A stretch of DNA of 64,000 bases. Origin: Halomontanus rarus. Lineage in GTDB: Archaea; Halobacteriota; Halobacteria; Halobacteriales; Natrialbaceae. The notes under the pieces were generated by a model. It was not told the DNA's origin and did no database searches. It worked only from the letters and a program-made list of their open reading frames with translations. Made by a program: the position numbers and the translations under genes. Numbering within the stretch: position 1 is the stretch's first letter; each line of letters opens with the position of its first letter. Where the stretch lies: positions 310,001-374,000 of the forward strand of contig NZ_CP071597.1 in assembly GCF_017357405.1 (NCBI RefSeq), in the 5' to 3' direction. Below are positions 16,772-25,615 of this stretch, piece by piece.

Positions 16772-17034
16772 ATGAGCAAGAACGCACGCAACACCCCCAA
16801 ACGCACCGGCACCTGTAACGACTGTAACGAACGCCTCGAGTCTGCGCCGACGGTGGGACGAGATGGGCGGACCTCACCGGATTCCAGCGAGACATCTTAG
16901 AAGCGCTCGAGCGACCCGGTCGCTTCGGTGGGTCGTTCGAAGAACTCCCGAAGAACGTCCAGGCGCTCTGTCGCGAGGTCGCGACCGACGGAGTATCCGC
17001 CGACGTTCGGCAACTGCTCGAACTGGAATTGTGA
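16772..17034 (+). pseudogene. Frameshifted small gene with CxxC and a PadR-like start motif
   Basis: The ATG at 16772 opens MSKNARNTPKRTGTCNDCNE (one CxxC) but stops at 16900. A second frame overlapping it reads ADLTGFQRDILEALERPG up to CREVATDGVSADVRQLLE and ends at 17034. LTGFQRDIL is the usual opening of haloarchaeal PadR-like winged-helix proteins. The two halves probably formed one gene, or two adjacent ones, now separated by a frameshift around 16860. It lies in the accessory tract and is likely non-functional. Confidence 0.35.
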
Positions 17035-17396
17035 TACCGTCCTCAAAGTCCGCCATAATGGAGACGAGACCGAGGATTCAGTAGGACCGAAGCGATCCGA
17101 ACTCACGGGTTTTGCTGGTGGTGGCGGTCAATCGGGGGGTGAGTCGGCGTGAGCGAGCAGCGTACGTTCCGCTCACGAGGATTAGTGACTGATAGGAGAA
17201 CCGAGAGTGGTTCCTGCCTATTTCAACTGAGTACGTTGAATGCCCTGGATTGGGTCAATGTATGGTTGATAGCCAATCACAGGACAGTATGCTACTCAGA
17301 CCCACAGAACAATAAGCACAGTGGATGGGTGGTTGATTCGCCGGTTTCACATCCTCACGCTGGTGGAGACCGGGTAGCGACGAGAGGTGATCGGCG

Positions 17397-17534
17397 GTGA
17401 GCGAACACTCGAGTTCGTCGTACGAGTGTCCGATTTGGAGTGAGACATCGATCTCACCCGGAAACAACGTCGCACTCACCGCACTCGACCGTGAGTCACA
17501 CGACACGCTCGGCACGCTGGTCATGCAAGGCTGA
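17397..17534 (+). CDS. Putative 45-residue protein, unknown
   Basis: A GTG at 17397 opens SEHSSSSYECPIWSETSIS and the frame ends at 17534 (TLGTLVMQG). The stop of a preceding small frame (ending at 17400) overlaps this start in the GTGA fashion usual in compact virus-like operons. The composition is protein-like but short, and no motif is identifiable. It could equally be debris of the accessory tract. Confidence 0.25.
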   Translation: MSEHSSSSYECPIWSETSISPGNNVALTALDRESHDTLGTLVMQG

Positions 17535-17743
17535 GGGAATCAATAAAGCCGCGGACCACCGCGCGGTCGTTTACCGGTGGTCTTCGCCAATCGTCCTGAA
17601 GTGGCTATTTTCGGTGGTGTGAACGATCCACGGAGCGCTTAGAGGAGTGCGACGAGGGGTTGATTATCAACATTGAAACCGTCGCCGTATTTGAGTCATT
17701 CAGGGCCCGTGGAATTCTATCCGATAGTAACGTTGTCTCTCGA

Positions 17744-17935
17744 TCACTCCACGTCCGTTTCGCTCGACGTTGGATCGTCGGTTTCCTCTACGAGAACGAA
17801 GGCAGTCGATCCACAACTGCATGCTGTGCTCCCAATTAATTGAATGTCGCCATCGGGCCACTGGCGTGCTGCGTACACGGATCCACAACCCTCACATGCA
17901 GCGACGATCCTCGTCGCATCCTCACTGTTTGCCAT
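17744..17935 (-). CDS. Small zinc-ribbon-like protein
   Basis: This encodes 63 residues. CEGCGSVYAARQWPDGDIQL followed by STACSCGSTAFVLVEE gives a CxxC and a CxC pair spaced ~20 residues apart, a small treble-clef/zinc-ribbon arrangement. The acidic tail is typical of halophiles. Such single-ribbon proteins are frequent in haloarchaea and often have unknown adaptor or nucleic-acid-binding roles. It has its own ATG at 17935 and no operon partner. It marks the return to normal host-like composition at the right side of the accessory tract. Confidence 0.65.
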   Translation of the reverse strand: MANSEDATRIVAACEGCGSVYAARQWPDGDIQLIGSTACSCGSTAFVLVEETDDPTSSETDVE

Positions 17936-18472
17936 TCCTTAGCAATTCAGATGCACTACCCATGATATCACATTTTCGATCCATATCTCTATCATGTTGT
18001 ATTCCTTACTGAGAAATTCGGTGGTATCGACCGCTGAACGCAGTAATTCGAAGAGAACGTTCAAAATCCGTCGCGTGAGGGGTTACGTGGAACGACCACA
18101 CGTGGGGGAACACCAGGCCCAGCTCTTCCCCGTGGAGACGATGGTCAACGAAGAGTACACAGACTCTAATAGCCGCTGACAGTCAGTGCCCGCCTGACCG
18201 AACGACGTGAACGCGGTTGAGCGCGCACTGCGAGCGAGAACCACGACTGGACGATGGGTGTATCGATCGTTTTAGTTGGTACTATGGAGCGTCACTGATG
18301 GAGTGAGAATATCGCTTTCGGAGTCGGTGGAGACGGCAAGCCGTCTCGTGATCAAGCGAACCGCGGGTTCGCTGACCTCGTGGAATTTTCGAGTCCGCTT
18401 CGTGGAGAGAGCACGGTTCTCTCGGATTAGCGCGGGCGCCTGCGGTTCCACAACTTCGGTCGTGGATCGATG
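17936..18472. other. Region without a confident gene
   Basis: A plus-strand frame at 17994-18179 ends in HQAQLFPVETMVNEEYTDSN, which looks like a real protein C-terminus and may be a gene fragment with its 5' part lost. At 18271-18285 the bases TTTAGTTGGTACTAT resemble one end of the inverted-repeat element found at 41-42 kb. Nothing else is supported. Confidence 0.4.
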
Positions 18473-18763
18473 TCAATGCGACGATCGTTCGACCGGTTGT
18501 GACTCCGAGTCCGCATCGACGGTCCGAGTTTCCGAAACGTGGACGTCACCGTCGGAATCGACGCGGACCGCATACCCCTGGTAGACGAACTCGAGCGTTA
18601 CGGTGGAGACCACCTGGTCTCGTTCGGCCGACCGGAAGAGCGCCTCGAGTGCGTCGGTATCGATCACGTCGTGAAGCGGTGGGTGGAGGGCTAACGGATC
18701 GACGTCCTCGCGTGCTGCAACCTGTTGGACGATTTGGATGATGACTGGTTCGTCGGTGTCCAT
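18473..18763 (-). CDS. HalOD1 output-domain protein
   Basis: This encodes 96 residues from the ATG at 18763. VIIQIVQQVAAREDVDPLAL, HPPLHDVIDTDALEALF and VTLEFVYQGYAVRVDSDGDV reproduce the haloarchaeal HalOD1 domain (helix, 'L.PL...ID.dALe.LF', 'v.F.y.g..V.v...g.v'). HalOD1 is usually an output module of signal-transduction proteins; stand-alone copies like this are common and probably act as protein-interaction or regulatory subunits. A second stand-alone copy lies at 21704. A TATA-like TATTTATCC sits ~30 bases upstream on the coding strand. No DNA-binding motif is visible. Confidence 0.85.
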   Translation of the reverse strand: MDTDEPVIIQIVQQVAAREDVDPLALHPPLHDVIDTDALEALFRSAERDQVVSTVTLEFVYQGYAVRVDSDGDVHVSETRTVDADSESQPVERSSH

Positions 18764-19150
18764 AGTCACTCGTTCTGTCGAGTTTGGATAAATACTACCT
18801 ACAGTTATTATCGTTTATATGATTGTGCTCCGACATCTGGCGTCAGCTATTAATTTCGTACTATGAGCGCCTCAAAGTTCAGATTGTGCAGTTTCGTGAC
18901 GGATTCAAGCACTCACTGACGGGTTCAAGCACACGCAGACTGGTTCACAGACCGGGCAATTAGGTCGTCGATCGCCGACTCCGACTCGTCCATCGACAGA
19001 GAGGGAACCGAATCGGATCGTTCCGACTTCTCTTCAGTCGATCGGACTGACAGCACCTTGGGGGAAATGTCGGGATCGCACACTGTCGTTGAACGCCACT
19101 GTTCGACCGGTCGATGATCGGTCGATCGGAGCGTCTATCAGTTCGGCTGG
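18764..19150. other. Intergenic region with three short repeats
   Basis: This separates the divergent HalOD1 gene and the gene starting near 19175. Three imperfect ~20-base direct repeats lie at 18897-18953 (core GACGGATTCAAGCACTCAC and variants). The repeated CGGTCGAT words near 19110-19130 form a short direct/inverted pattern. No gene is supported. Confidence 0.4.
18897..18953 (+). repeat. Three imperfect tandem ~20-base repeats
   Basis: The units TGACGGATTCAAGCACTCAC, TGACGGGTTCAAGCACACGC and the partial AGACTGGTTCACAGACC follow each other head to tail. The array is too short for a CRISPR. It could be a binding array or chance slippage in the upstream region of the two divergent genes. 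Confidence 0.4.
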
Positions 19151-19178
19151 TAGTATAAAACCATAGAATTATCTATGG
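19151..19178 (+). promoter_or_regulatory. TATA box followed by a perfect 7-bp palindrome (operator candidate)
   Basis: TAGTATAAAA at 19151-19160 is a good archaeal TATA box. It is immediately followed by CCATAGA-ATTA-TCTATGG (19161-19178), a perfect 7-base inverted repeat. The palindrome fills the space between TATA box and expected transcription start (~19180), the usual position of an archaeal repressor operator. Confidence 0.55.
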
Positions 19179-20071
19179 TGATAGCCTATACTAATACAGT
19201 GGCTACTCCTGTCGAATCCAGACCACAGGCAGATTCGGAATCCGGTCCTAACCCGGTAGTTCCCATGCTCGAGCGGTACATTCGAACATACTTCCCGAGT
19301 ATCGTCTTCTGTGGGATCCTGCTGGTCGTCGCAATCGAACTGTACGATCCATCGAGACTCGAACTCGAGTGGACGACGATCACACTGATCGTGCTCCTGT
19401 TGCTCGCACCCTACATTCGGGATCTGAAGGCACTCGAGGTGGCCAACGTCGGAAGCGTGACGCTACAGGACGATATCGAGTCGGCCCGCCGGACCGTTCA
19501 TCGGATCGGTGACGACGGTGAGAGTGCGTGGACTCACGGTGACGGCGACGGCGACAGCGACAGCGGTCGCGGCGGTGAGGAAAGCGAGGACGGGACAACC
19601 GGGAACGCGCGTGAACTGGTCACTTCGGCCGTAGTTCGAGAGTCGACGGTACGAGACCGGATCGACTCGAGCAGCCAAACGGGCCCCGCCGGAGACGGGG
19701 TCGGCGACGAACTGCACGGGATCTACGAAACGGAGTATCGGCTCCTCGACCGGAACCCGCGAATTGCACTAGCCAGGCTGCGAACGGAACTGGATGTCGC
19801 GACGCGCTCGCTCCTCGAGGAGGCAGCACCCGAACGCGCGGACCGGGGCTGTCTCGATCCGATTGCGGTCGTCGACAGGCTCCACGGCGAGGGCATCGTC
19901 GACGGCGCATTCGTCGCGGCGTACACCGAGGTTCGGTCGCTGTGTAATCAAGCGATTCACGGCGAAGCAGTTCGCCAACGGGATGCGATCGAACTCGTCG
20001 ATCTCGGGCTGGCGCTGATTCGGATCGTCGAATCGACTCGTGCGGTCTACAGTGTCGGAGACGATCGCTGA
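19175..20071 (+). CDS. Two-TM membrane protein with HEPN/DUF4145-like cytoplasmic domain
   Basis: This encodes up to 298 residues. The ATG at 19175 lies in the palindrome beside the promoter; a leaderless GTG at 19178 or the ATG at 19265 (MLERYIRTYFPSIVFCGILL) are alternative starts. Two hydrophobic segments (SIVFCGILLVVAIELY and WTTITLIVLLLLAPYI) precede a Gly/Asp/Ser linker. The C-terminal domain (residues ~180-290: NPRIALARLRTELDVATRSL, LCNQAIHGEAVRQRDAIELV) has the all-helical shape and 'R..L......H' pattern of DUF4145/HEPN-like domains. These occur in RNases and in defence and abortive-infection proteins, but the RxxxxxH pair is not clear. It lies next to the accessory tract. The function is unknown. 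Confidence 0.65.
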   Translation: MVIAYTNTVATPVESRPQADSESGPNPVVPMLERYIRTYFPSIVFCGILLVVAIELYDPSRLELEWTTITLIVLLLLAPYIRDLKALEVANVGSVTLQDDIESARRTVHRIGDDGESAWTHGDGDGDSDSGRGGEESEDGTTGNARELVTSAVVRESTVRDRIDSSSQTGPAGDGVGDELHGIYETEYRLLDRNPRIALARLRTELDVATRSLLEEAAPERADRGCLDPIAVVDRLHGEGIVDGAFVAAYTEVRSLCNQAIHGEAVRQRDAIELVDLGLALIRIVESTRAVYSVGDDR

Positions 20072-20248
20072 GCGGTAGCGGCGTCTCGAGCGAGGGAGTA
20101 CGCGATTTCGATGTCAGGATGTGTCCGTGTCGTGGTCCGTCGAGAGTGAGAGATGAGGAATACGGGACGGTGTCACATGAACTACTTACATGAGAGCGCG
20201 CTCCTTTTAGGGAGCGGGACACTGTATAATAGCGATAGGTACTCGACG

Positions 20249-21043
20249 ATGTCCCAGGATTCACCCGGCACGGCGGACCAGAACCCACAGCGGACCGAGA
20301 CGGAGAGCATTCGATTCGACGGGTGGCCGATCGAGGGCCACGACGACTCCGACGGTGCCAATACGTCGTACGTGGGCATGGCGGGGCCGGTCGGCGACGT
20401 CGGTGCCGGTAGTCCGACAGCCGTCATGTACGACGAGGAGGAGAACACGATCTTCGAGGCGACGGTCGACGAGGAGCGACAACGACTCGTTCCGAAGAGC
20501 GGGACCGAACGCGAGCTCACCGCCGCCACCTCGGACGACGACGGCGGCGACCCGTTCGGCGAGGCACTCGAGGAGGTCGGTGATCGGCTTAACTGGAACT
20601 CACTGTCCGAATTCGCCCGAGAGCGGTTGCAAGACACGGACGCGGTCGACGCGCGTATCGAGTCGGAGGGGGAGGGAATCGACCCGGAAGCGGTGACGTT
20701 CACCAGGAGTAACGTCGCGGCGAACGCGGATATCGACATGGAGTGTACGGGGTCGTTCACGTATCGCCGCGACGACGATCAGGTGTTCGTCGTCGAGCGC
20801 GACTTCGAGATCACGTTCGACGACCCCGACGCCCCGGAGACGGCATTCGTCGACGTTCTCGAGCGACTGTTGCGTGCCGAGGAACCGCAGGAAGAACGAC
20901 GCGCAGGTGACGCGGAACCGCTCGAAGAGAACGCGCTATCGTTTACGATCGATCTCGACGCCGATGCGCGGAACCGACGCGTCGAAACGGTCGTCGAGGA
21001 GTACTGCGAGGAGTGGCACGAGTCGAACGTTCAGTCGCTTTGA
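20249..21043 (+). CDS. Acidic haloarchaeal protein of unknown function
   Basis: This encodes 264 residues from the ATG at 20249 (MSQDSPGTADQ); the longer frame from 20153 runs over a likely promoter with a small hairpin (CGCTCC/GGAGCG at ~20203-20220). The N-terminal half shows beta strands with DGWPIEGHDDSDGANTS and TAVMYDEEENTIFEATVDEE. The C-terminal half, from ~170 on, has FTYRRDDDQVFVVERDFEIT and FVDVLERLLRAEEP. No known domain, signal peptide or membrane segment is visible. It follows the HEPN-like gene by ~180 bases on the same strand and may be functionally linked to it. It is probably cytosolic. Confidence 0.55.
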   Translation: MSQDSPGTADQNPQRTETESIRFDGWPIEGHDDSDGANTSYVGMAGPVGDVGAGSPTAVMYDEEENTIFEATVDEERQRLVPKSGTERELTAATSDDDGGDPFGEALEEVGDRLNWNSLSEFARERLQDTDAVDARIESEGEGIDPEAVTFTRSNVAANADIDMECTGSFTYRRDDDQVFVVERDFEITFDDPDAPETAFVDVLERLLRAEEPQEERRAGDAEPLEENALSFTIDLDADARNRRVETVVEEYCEEWHESNVQSL

Positions 21044-21287
21044 ATCGTGACGATGCCGAAGGGGAATCGAGGCGGGTACGGGTATTACTGGGGAGAGTGG
21101 GACAGTACCGATAGCTGTGTCTGTCGGTGACACAGATTATCGTCACGGCAGGCGCGTGTGACTCGGGGCTTTCGATATGGCTACCGGTATCGGTATCCAT
21201 CTCGAGCTCGAGCTCCCGGGACTCGGGAGCCTCGAGGATCGTAGGTACTCACGGACGGCGATTACGACCGAAAGTAGTAGTGGAGTA

Positions 21288-21685
21288 TTGACATCCTCCC
21301 TGCGCTGAAGCGCGAGGATTCCTTCGTGGGACAGCACGCCGTTCGTGCATCCCCAAAGGCACCCTGACCGAGACCGTGGGGTCTCGGCTGTGATTTGTGA
21401 GTAGTGCGTCGGGCCTCGGAAGAGGCGTTGTGTACTTGGGTATCCGCTTGCACCTCACAGGCCGTGCCATCGACCCAACTCAACCGCGTTGGGTGAGTAG
21501 CCATCCGACGCAGGGTTGCTTTTTGGTCACGGAGACCCCAATCCAACTCCACTTTTCGTCAGACGTGCTTGTCCAACAGTATACTGTCGGACTGCTTAAT
21601 TACAGTGGTTGATATCTCTGTTGTCGGATTCATCCCCGCGCTAAAGCACGGGGGCTTTCTCCTTGATTTTTCGTAAGACACCGGA
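21288..21685 (-). mobile_element. IS200/IS605-type remnant with both ends and a 3' tnpB trace
   Basis: On the minus strand, the right end GGAATCCTCGCGCTTCAGCG...GGAGGATGTCAA (21288-21325) and the left end with CCCCCGTGCTTTAGCGCGGGG (~21633-21653) are the hairpin-bearing termini typical of haloarchaeal IS605/IS1341 elements. Between them only ~300 bases remain, including a frame (21262-21552) ending SSRFSAGRM that looks like read-through of a TnpB 3' region. No TnpA Tyr or TnpB catalytic motif survives. It is therefore either an internally deleted copy or a non-autonomous element that TnpA could mobilise in trans. The 3' end overlaps the sequence that encodes omega/reRNA in intact relatives. 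Confidence 0.7.
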
Positions 21686-21703
21686 CAGTCGGTGTCGGAT
21701 CGG

Positions 21704-22003
21704 TTACTCCTGCTCGACGACGACTTCACCACTGGACCCAACGGTCACCTGACACTCGTTGTACGAGAAGGTGACCGAACCGCCGCTTCGGACGCCGTCC
21801 GGTCGCGGTTCGAAGAGTCGCTCGAGTGCGTCGGCGTTGATCGAGTAGTGTAATGGCTCGAGTTCGGTTACCTCGGTATCAGTAAACGTTGCAACAGCGT
21901 CTGCAACTGCGACGCTCAGCGGTTCATCGTCGAGTCGATCGTACTGCACAGCATAAGACGCGCCCCCCGTTGGCTGCGTGGACTCTGATGTCATTTCAGT
22001 CAT
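21704..22003 (-). CDS. HalOD1 output-domain protein
   Basis: About 99 residues from the ATG at 22003 (or 96 from 21994). SYAVQYDRLDDEPLSVAVAD, LEPLHYSINADALERLF and VTFSYNECQVTVGSSGEVVV follow the HalOD1 pattern of helix, PL...I..dALe.LF hairpin and final strands. It is a stand-alone domain like the protein at 18473, with which it shares the fold but little sequence. It lies between an IS remnant and the large PAS/GAF regulator, all on the minus strand, and could feed into that pathway. No catalytic or DNA-binding residues are seen. Confidence 0.8.
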   Translation of the reverse strand: MTEMTSESTQPTGGASYAVQYDRLDDEPLSVAVADAVATFTDTEVTELEPLHYSINADALERLFEPRPDGVRSGGSVTFSYNECQVTVGSSGEVVVEQE

Positions 22004-22119
22004 GGTTTCACACGTTCCCCCCAATACGTCTGTAGGGAATCTACGTCACACTTCACGGGTGATCGTTAAGAGTTTGATCGTTAATGCTGTAACGCTTCGT
22101 TCTGAGAGGGGTTAAAGAA

Positions 22120-25100
22120 TTAATGTTCCTCGAGAGGGGCCGTCTCGAAAAGCGACGCGAAGACTTTTCGCTGGACCGATCTGACGTGGTTGTGGAACGC
22201 GGGCGGTGAGATGTCCAGCGAGGCCGCGACCTCCTCACCGGTCGCGGTCCGGGGCCACTCGAAGAACCCGCCGTGATAGGCGGCCTGAACGACCTCGCGT
22301 TGTCGGTCTGTCAGTTCCTCGAGGAGTGGATGCTGGCCGTGGTTCTCGAGCACCCGATCGGGATCGTTATCACGAGATCGCGTACGATCGTGTTTTGCGC
22401 GCAGCGAGACGTCGGGACCGGATCGGCTGATCCCCGTGAGGAGTTCTCGGACTTCGACGGATCGAGGAACGTCGACGATCGCACGGGTACCCGATTCGTC
22501 GATCGTCAGCGCCCGTAACGATCCACCGTAATTCTCGACGGTCGCTCCGAAAAACGGGCCCGTTAGACGGGCCTGAACGAGCGTTCGATCGTCCGATACC
22601 CGCAACGGTGTGACCGACTCGAATCCGTCGATCTCCCCGAGATTGTCGCTATCGACGCCCGTCTCGAGCGTGAGAAACGTGATCGTCGAATCGTCCGTCT
22701 GTGGAATAGTCCCCTCGAGCGTGACCGTCGTCTCGAACCGTTCGGCGAGCGTCGTAAACGCCGATTCGGCCTCGAATTCGAGTTCGAGTTCGGTCACGTC
22801 GTCGCTCACGAGGGCGTTCTTTCGCTGGACGGCGTCGATCGTGTAGGCGATCGTCTCACCGAGTTCCTCGAGGACCGTCCGCGTCGGTTCGTCGAACCCG
22901 TCGTGGCGGTCGGCGTACACCGAGAGTACGCCGTAGAGGAATCCGTCGTACAGCAGCGGGATCGAGAGGATCGACTGGAAGTTCCGCGACAACGCCTCGG
23001 CGCGCCACGCGCCGTTCCGAATGCCGTCCGCGACGTTTTCGACCGACACGACCTCGCGGGATCGAACGCACGCCCCGGTCGGCTCGGTCGCCGGATCGTC
23101 GACGGTCGTCACGGTGACCGCCTCGAGGTAGGAGTCGCCGTGACCGGCCGTCTCTCGGGGCACGACGCGGTTGCCGCCGGGATCGGGTTCGCCGATCCAG
23201 GCGAACTGGCACTCGTCGAGCTCGAGCAGACGATCGCAGATTCCGCGCTCGATCTCCTCGCGGCTGTCGGCCCGGAGCAACAGTTCCTCGAGATCCTCCC
23301 GAATCCGACTGGCACGACCCAGACGCTCGAGACGCGTGTTCTGTTCGTCGAGTTCGCGCTCGCGCTCGCGGAGTCGCTGGGACCGCTCGATCCGATCGAG
23401 GGCGGCTTCGGCCGTCGCAGCGAGAAGCAGTGCCAGATCCACGGCTTCTGCGCCCGATACGTAGCGGTCAGGATCGGGTGAGGCGACGACGAGAACCCCG
23501 TGTTCACCCAGTGAAACCGATAGCCCACTCTGGAACGCGGTGGACCCGTTACGCCCCTCGGCGGCCGACGGAACGATGTCGACGTCGACGTCGACTTCGT
23601 CGAATGTTTGGGGCGTTTCGCGGACGAACACGTCCCATATCGGACTCTCGGCGGGTCGAACTCCCACCGGCCGCTCGGCCGTCGAGTACGCTGCCGGCAC
23701 GAGTTCGTTCGCTCGCTCGTCGAACCGGTAGCAGACGACGTCGGTTCCCTCGAGGACGTTCGTTGCGACGTCGACGACGTATTCGAGGGCGTCCGTGCTG
23801 GATTCGACGGTCAGTAGCTGTTTCGTCGTCGCCTTCTGGATCGTTTCCAGCGCCCGCTCGTACTGTGAGCGTTCGGTGACGTCGATACCGACACCGATGA
23901 CGCACTCGACCTCGTCGTCTTCCGTGACCGGCTGATACCACGACTCGAAGAATCGATTCTCGGTGGACTGTTGGGTGTGGACCGGTTCGCCGTCGAGCGC
24001 CCGGCGGACATCCGCGTGAATCTGCGGGTCGTCGACGACGTCGAAGATCGACTCACCGACGATGTCGTCGGACTCGAGACCGATGGTCTCGAGTCCGTTC
24101 TCCCCTGAGAGCGTGAACGTGCCGTCGCTATCGAGGACGAATAGGTCCACGGGGACGTTCTCGACGAGCGTCTGGAGTCGCTCGGTGTGGTCCTGTTCTA
24201 CGGGTGTGACGTTCCGAGCCGTCTCCGCCGTCGTCTCCGTGACGGAAATCGAGAGGCCGGTCGGTGACGGATAGAACCGGGCTTCGATCCACAGATCGTA
24301 CGGTTCGACGTAGGTGTCGATCGTGTCGGGCTCTTGCGTATCGAACGCCTCGCGGGCCTTCCTTCGGAGTTCCGTCCCCTCGAGCTCCAGGACGATATCG
24401 TCGAAAGACCGTCCGACGAGGTCGTCCGCGTCCGCGTCGACGTCGAACAGTTCCTCGGCGCGGTCGTTGACGTACGTGAATCGCCACTCCGTATCGAGGG
24501 CGACGAACGCGTCCGAGACGCGCTCGAACGCCTCGTTCTGGTCTGGTTTACTCCGGCGGTAGTCGGTCACGTCGTGAATCGACACGACGACGCCGTTGAC
24601 GGTCGGATCCTCGAGATGATTCGTGAGACTCGCCTCGTGGACGTGCCACGAATCATCCGCGTGGCGGACCCGATACGCACACGTCGCCGTCGCTCCGGGT
24701 CCCTGTTTGGAAACCTCGTCGAACACCTCGACGAACGTCGCCCTGTCGTCCGGATGGAGTACTTCGTCGACCCGTTCGCCCAACATGTCGGACGGATCGC
24801 ATCCCACGATTCGCTGGACCGACGGACTGACGAACCGCCGCCGGCGCTCCTCGTCGAGCACCAGTAGTAACGTCGACGAGCGCTCGATCAGCGTCCGATA
24901 CCACGACGCTCGCTCGTCGAGGCTCCGGTGGGCCTGCACACACTGAACCGCCTGCTCGAGTCGGTGCCGGAGCAACGCGGGCGTCGCCGCGTCCGTTTCC
25001 GTTCTGGTGACGACCTCCGTGACGCCCTCCGGAACGGACTCGAGTGCGGTCGACGTCGGTGAGTCAACCGCGAAGACCAGCGGAACCCCCTTGCCGGCAT

Positions 25101-25347
25101 TGGCCGTGCGCGCGACGTCCGCGTCGTCGGTGAGAACGCAGTCGGGTCGTTCCTCCGCTCGCGGCCCGTCGGTCTCGAGCGAGTCGAGGTCGAAACCCCC
25201 GTCGGATTCGACGACGTCGATCGCGATCGGGGCGTCTCCTCCCGCGTCCTCGAGCGCGTCCACAGCGGTTCGGAGCCAGGGAGTCGAACTGACCACGAGG
25301 AGTCGGCGGAGGTGATCCGCCTCGTGTGACTCGGGACCGACATTCAT
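22120..25347 (-). CDS. Bat-type multi-PAS/GAF regulator with HTH_10
   Basis: This encodes 1,075 residues. A receiver-like N-terminus (~1-125) precedes a PAS domain (~145-270, LVLDEERRRRFVSPSVQRIV), a second PAS (~275-385, FTYVNDRAEELFDVDADADD) and a third (~390-500, LFVLDSDGTFTLSGENG). Two GAF-type sensor regions follow (~505-665 and ~690-865, FAWIGEPDPGGNRVVPRETA). The bacterio-opsin-activator coupling domain and the HTH_10 end (LTDRQREVVQAAYHGGFFEW, VAASLDISPPAFHNHVR) close it. Such proteins sense redox, light or small ligands in the cytosol and bind DNA directly. No histidine kinase core is present. The target genes are unknown. Confidence 0.9.
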   Translation of the reverse strand: MNVGPESHEADHLRRLLVVSSTPWLRTAVDALEDAGGDAPIAIDVVESDGGFDLDSLETDGPRAEERPDCVLTDDADVARTANAGKGVPLVFAVDSPTSTALESVPEGVTEVVTRTETDAATPALLRHRLEQAVQCVQAHRSLDERASWYRTLIERSSTLLLVLDEERRRRFVSPSVQRIVGCDPSDMLGERVDEVLHPDDRATFVEVFDEVSKQGPGATATCAYRVRHADDSWHVHEASLTNHLEDPTVNGVVVSIHDVTDYRRSKPDQNEAFERVSDAFVALDTEWRFTYVNDRAEELFDVDADADDLVGRSFDDIVLELEGTELRRKAREAFDTQEPDTIDTYVEPYDLWIEARFYPSPTGLSISVTETTAETARNVTPVEQDHTERLQTLVENVPVDLFVLDSDGTFTLSGENGLETIGLESDDIVGESIFDVVDDPQIHADVRRALDGEPVHTQQSTENRFFESWYQPVTEDDEVECVIGVGIDVTERSQYERALETIQKATTKQLLTVESSTDALEYVVDVATNVLEGTDVVCYRFDERANELVPAAYSTAERPVGVRPAESPIWDVFVRETPQTFDEVDVDVDIVPSAAEGRNGSTAFQSGLSVSLGEHGVLVVASPDPDRYVSGAEAVDLALLLAATAEAALDRIERSQRLRERERELDEQNTRLERLGRASRIREDLEELLLRADSREEIERGICDRLLELDECQFAWIGEPDPGGNRVVPRETAGHGDSYLEAVTVTTVDDPATEPTGACVRSREVVSVENVADGIRNGAWRAEALSRNFQSILSIPLLYDGFLYGVLSVYADRHDGFDEPTRTVLEELGETIAYTIDAVQRKNALVSDDVTELELEFEAESAFTTLAERFETTVTLEGTIPQTDDSTITFLTLETGVDSDNLGEIDGFESVTPLRVSDDRTLVQARLTGPFFGATVENYGGSLRALTIDESGTRAIVDVPRSVEVRELLTGISRSGPDVSLRAKHDRTRSRDNDPDRVLENHGQHPLLEELTDRQREVVQAAYHGGFFEWPRTATGEEVAASLDISPPAFHNHVRSVQRKVFASLFETAPLEEH

Positions 25348-25615
25348 ACGCTCACTCGGTCCTCAGATGGGAAAAGGACAACGGCGGACCGCCGACCGAC
25401 GACCGCGTTTCGTTACCCGAGAGGTGGTTTTCGGACGGTTCTGCGGCCGTCGACGGCTCGGATACGGGAGTCATCGAAAGTCGGTTCTCACCCGATCACG
25501 CGACGGGAGCGCGATTTGGCGCGTACCGTGAGCGAGACGCGCGGACTGCGATCCGTGCGCGAATCGTTTCGAGTGTCGCAGTTGTCGCTACCGCACCGAT
25601 GCGGACGTCTGGAGT

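Noticed and set aside
18897..18953. Possible CRISPR array
   Set aside because: Units are contiguous ~20-base imperfect repeats with no spacers and no cas genes in the window.
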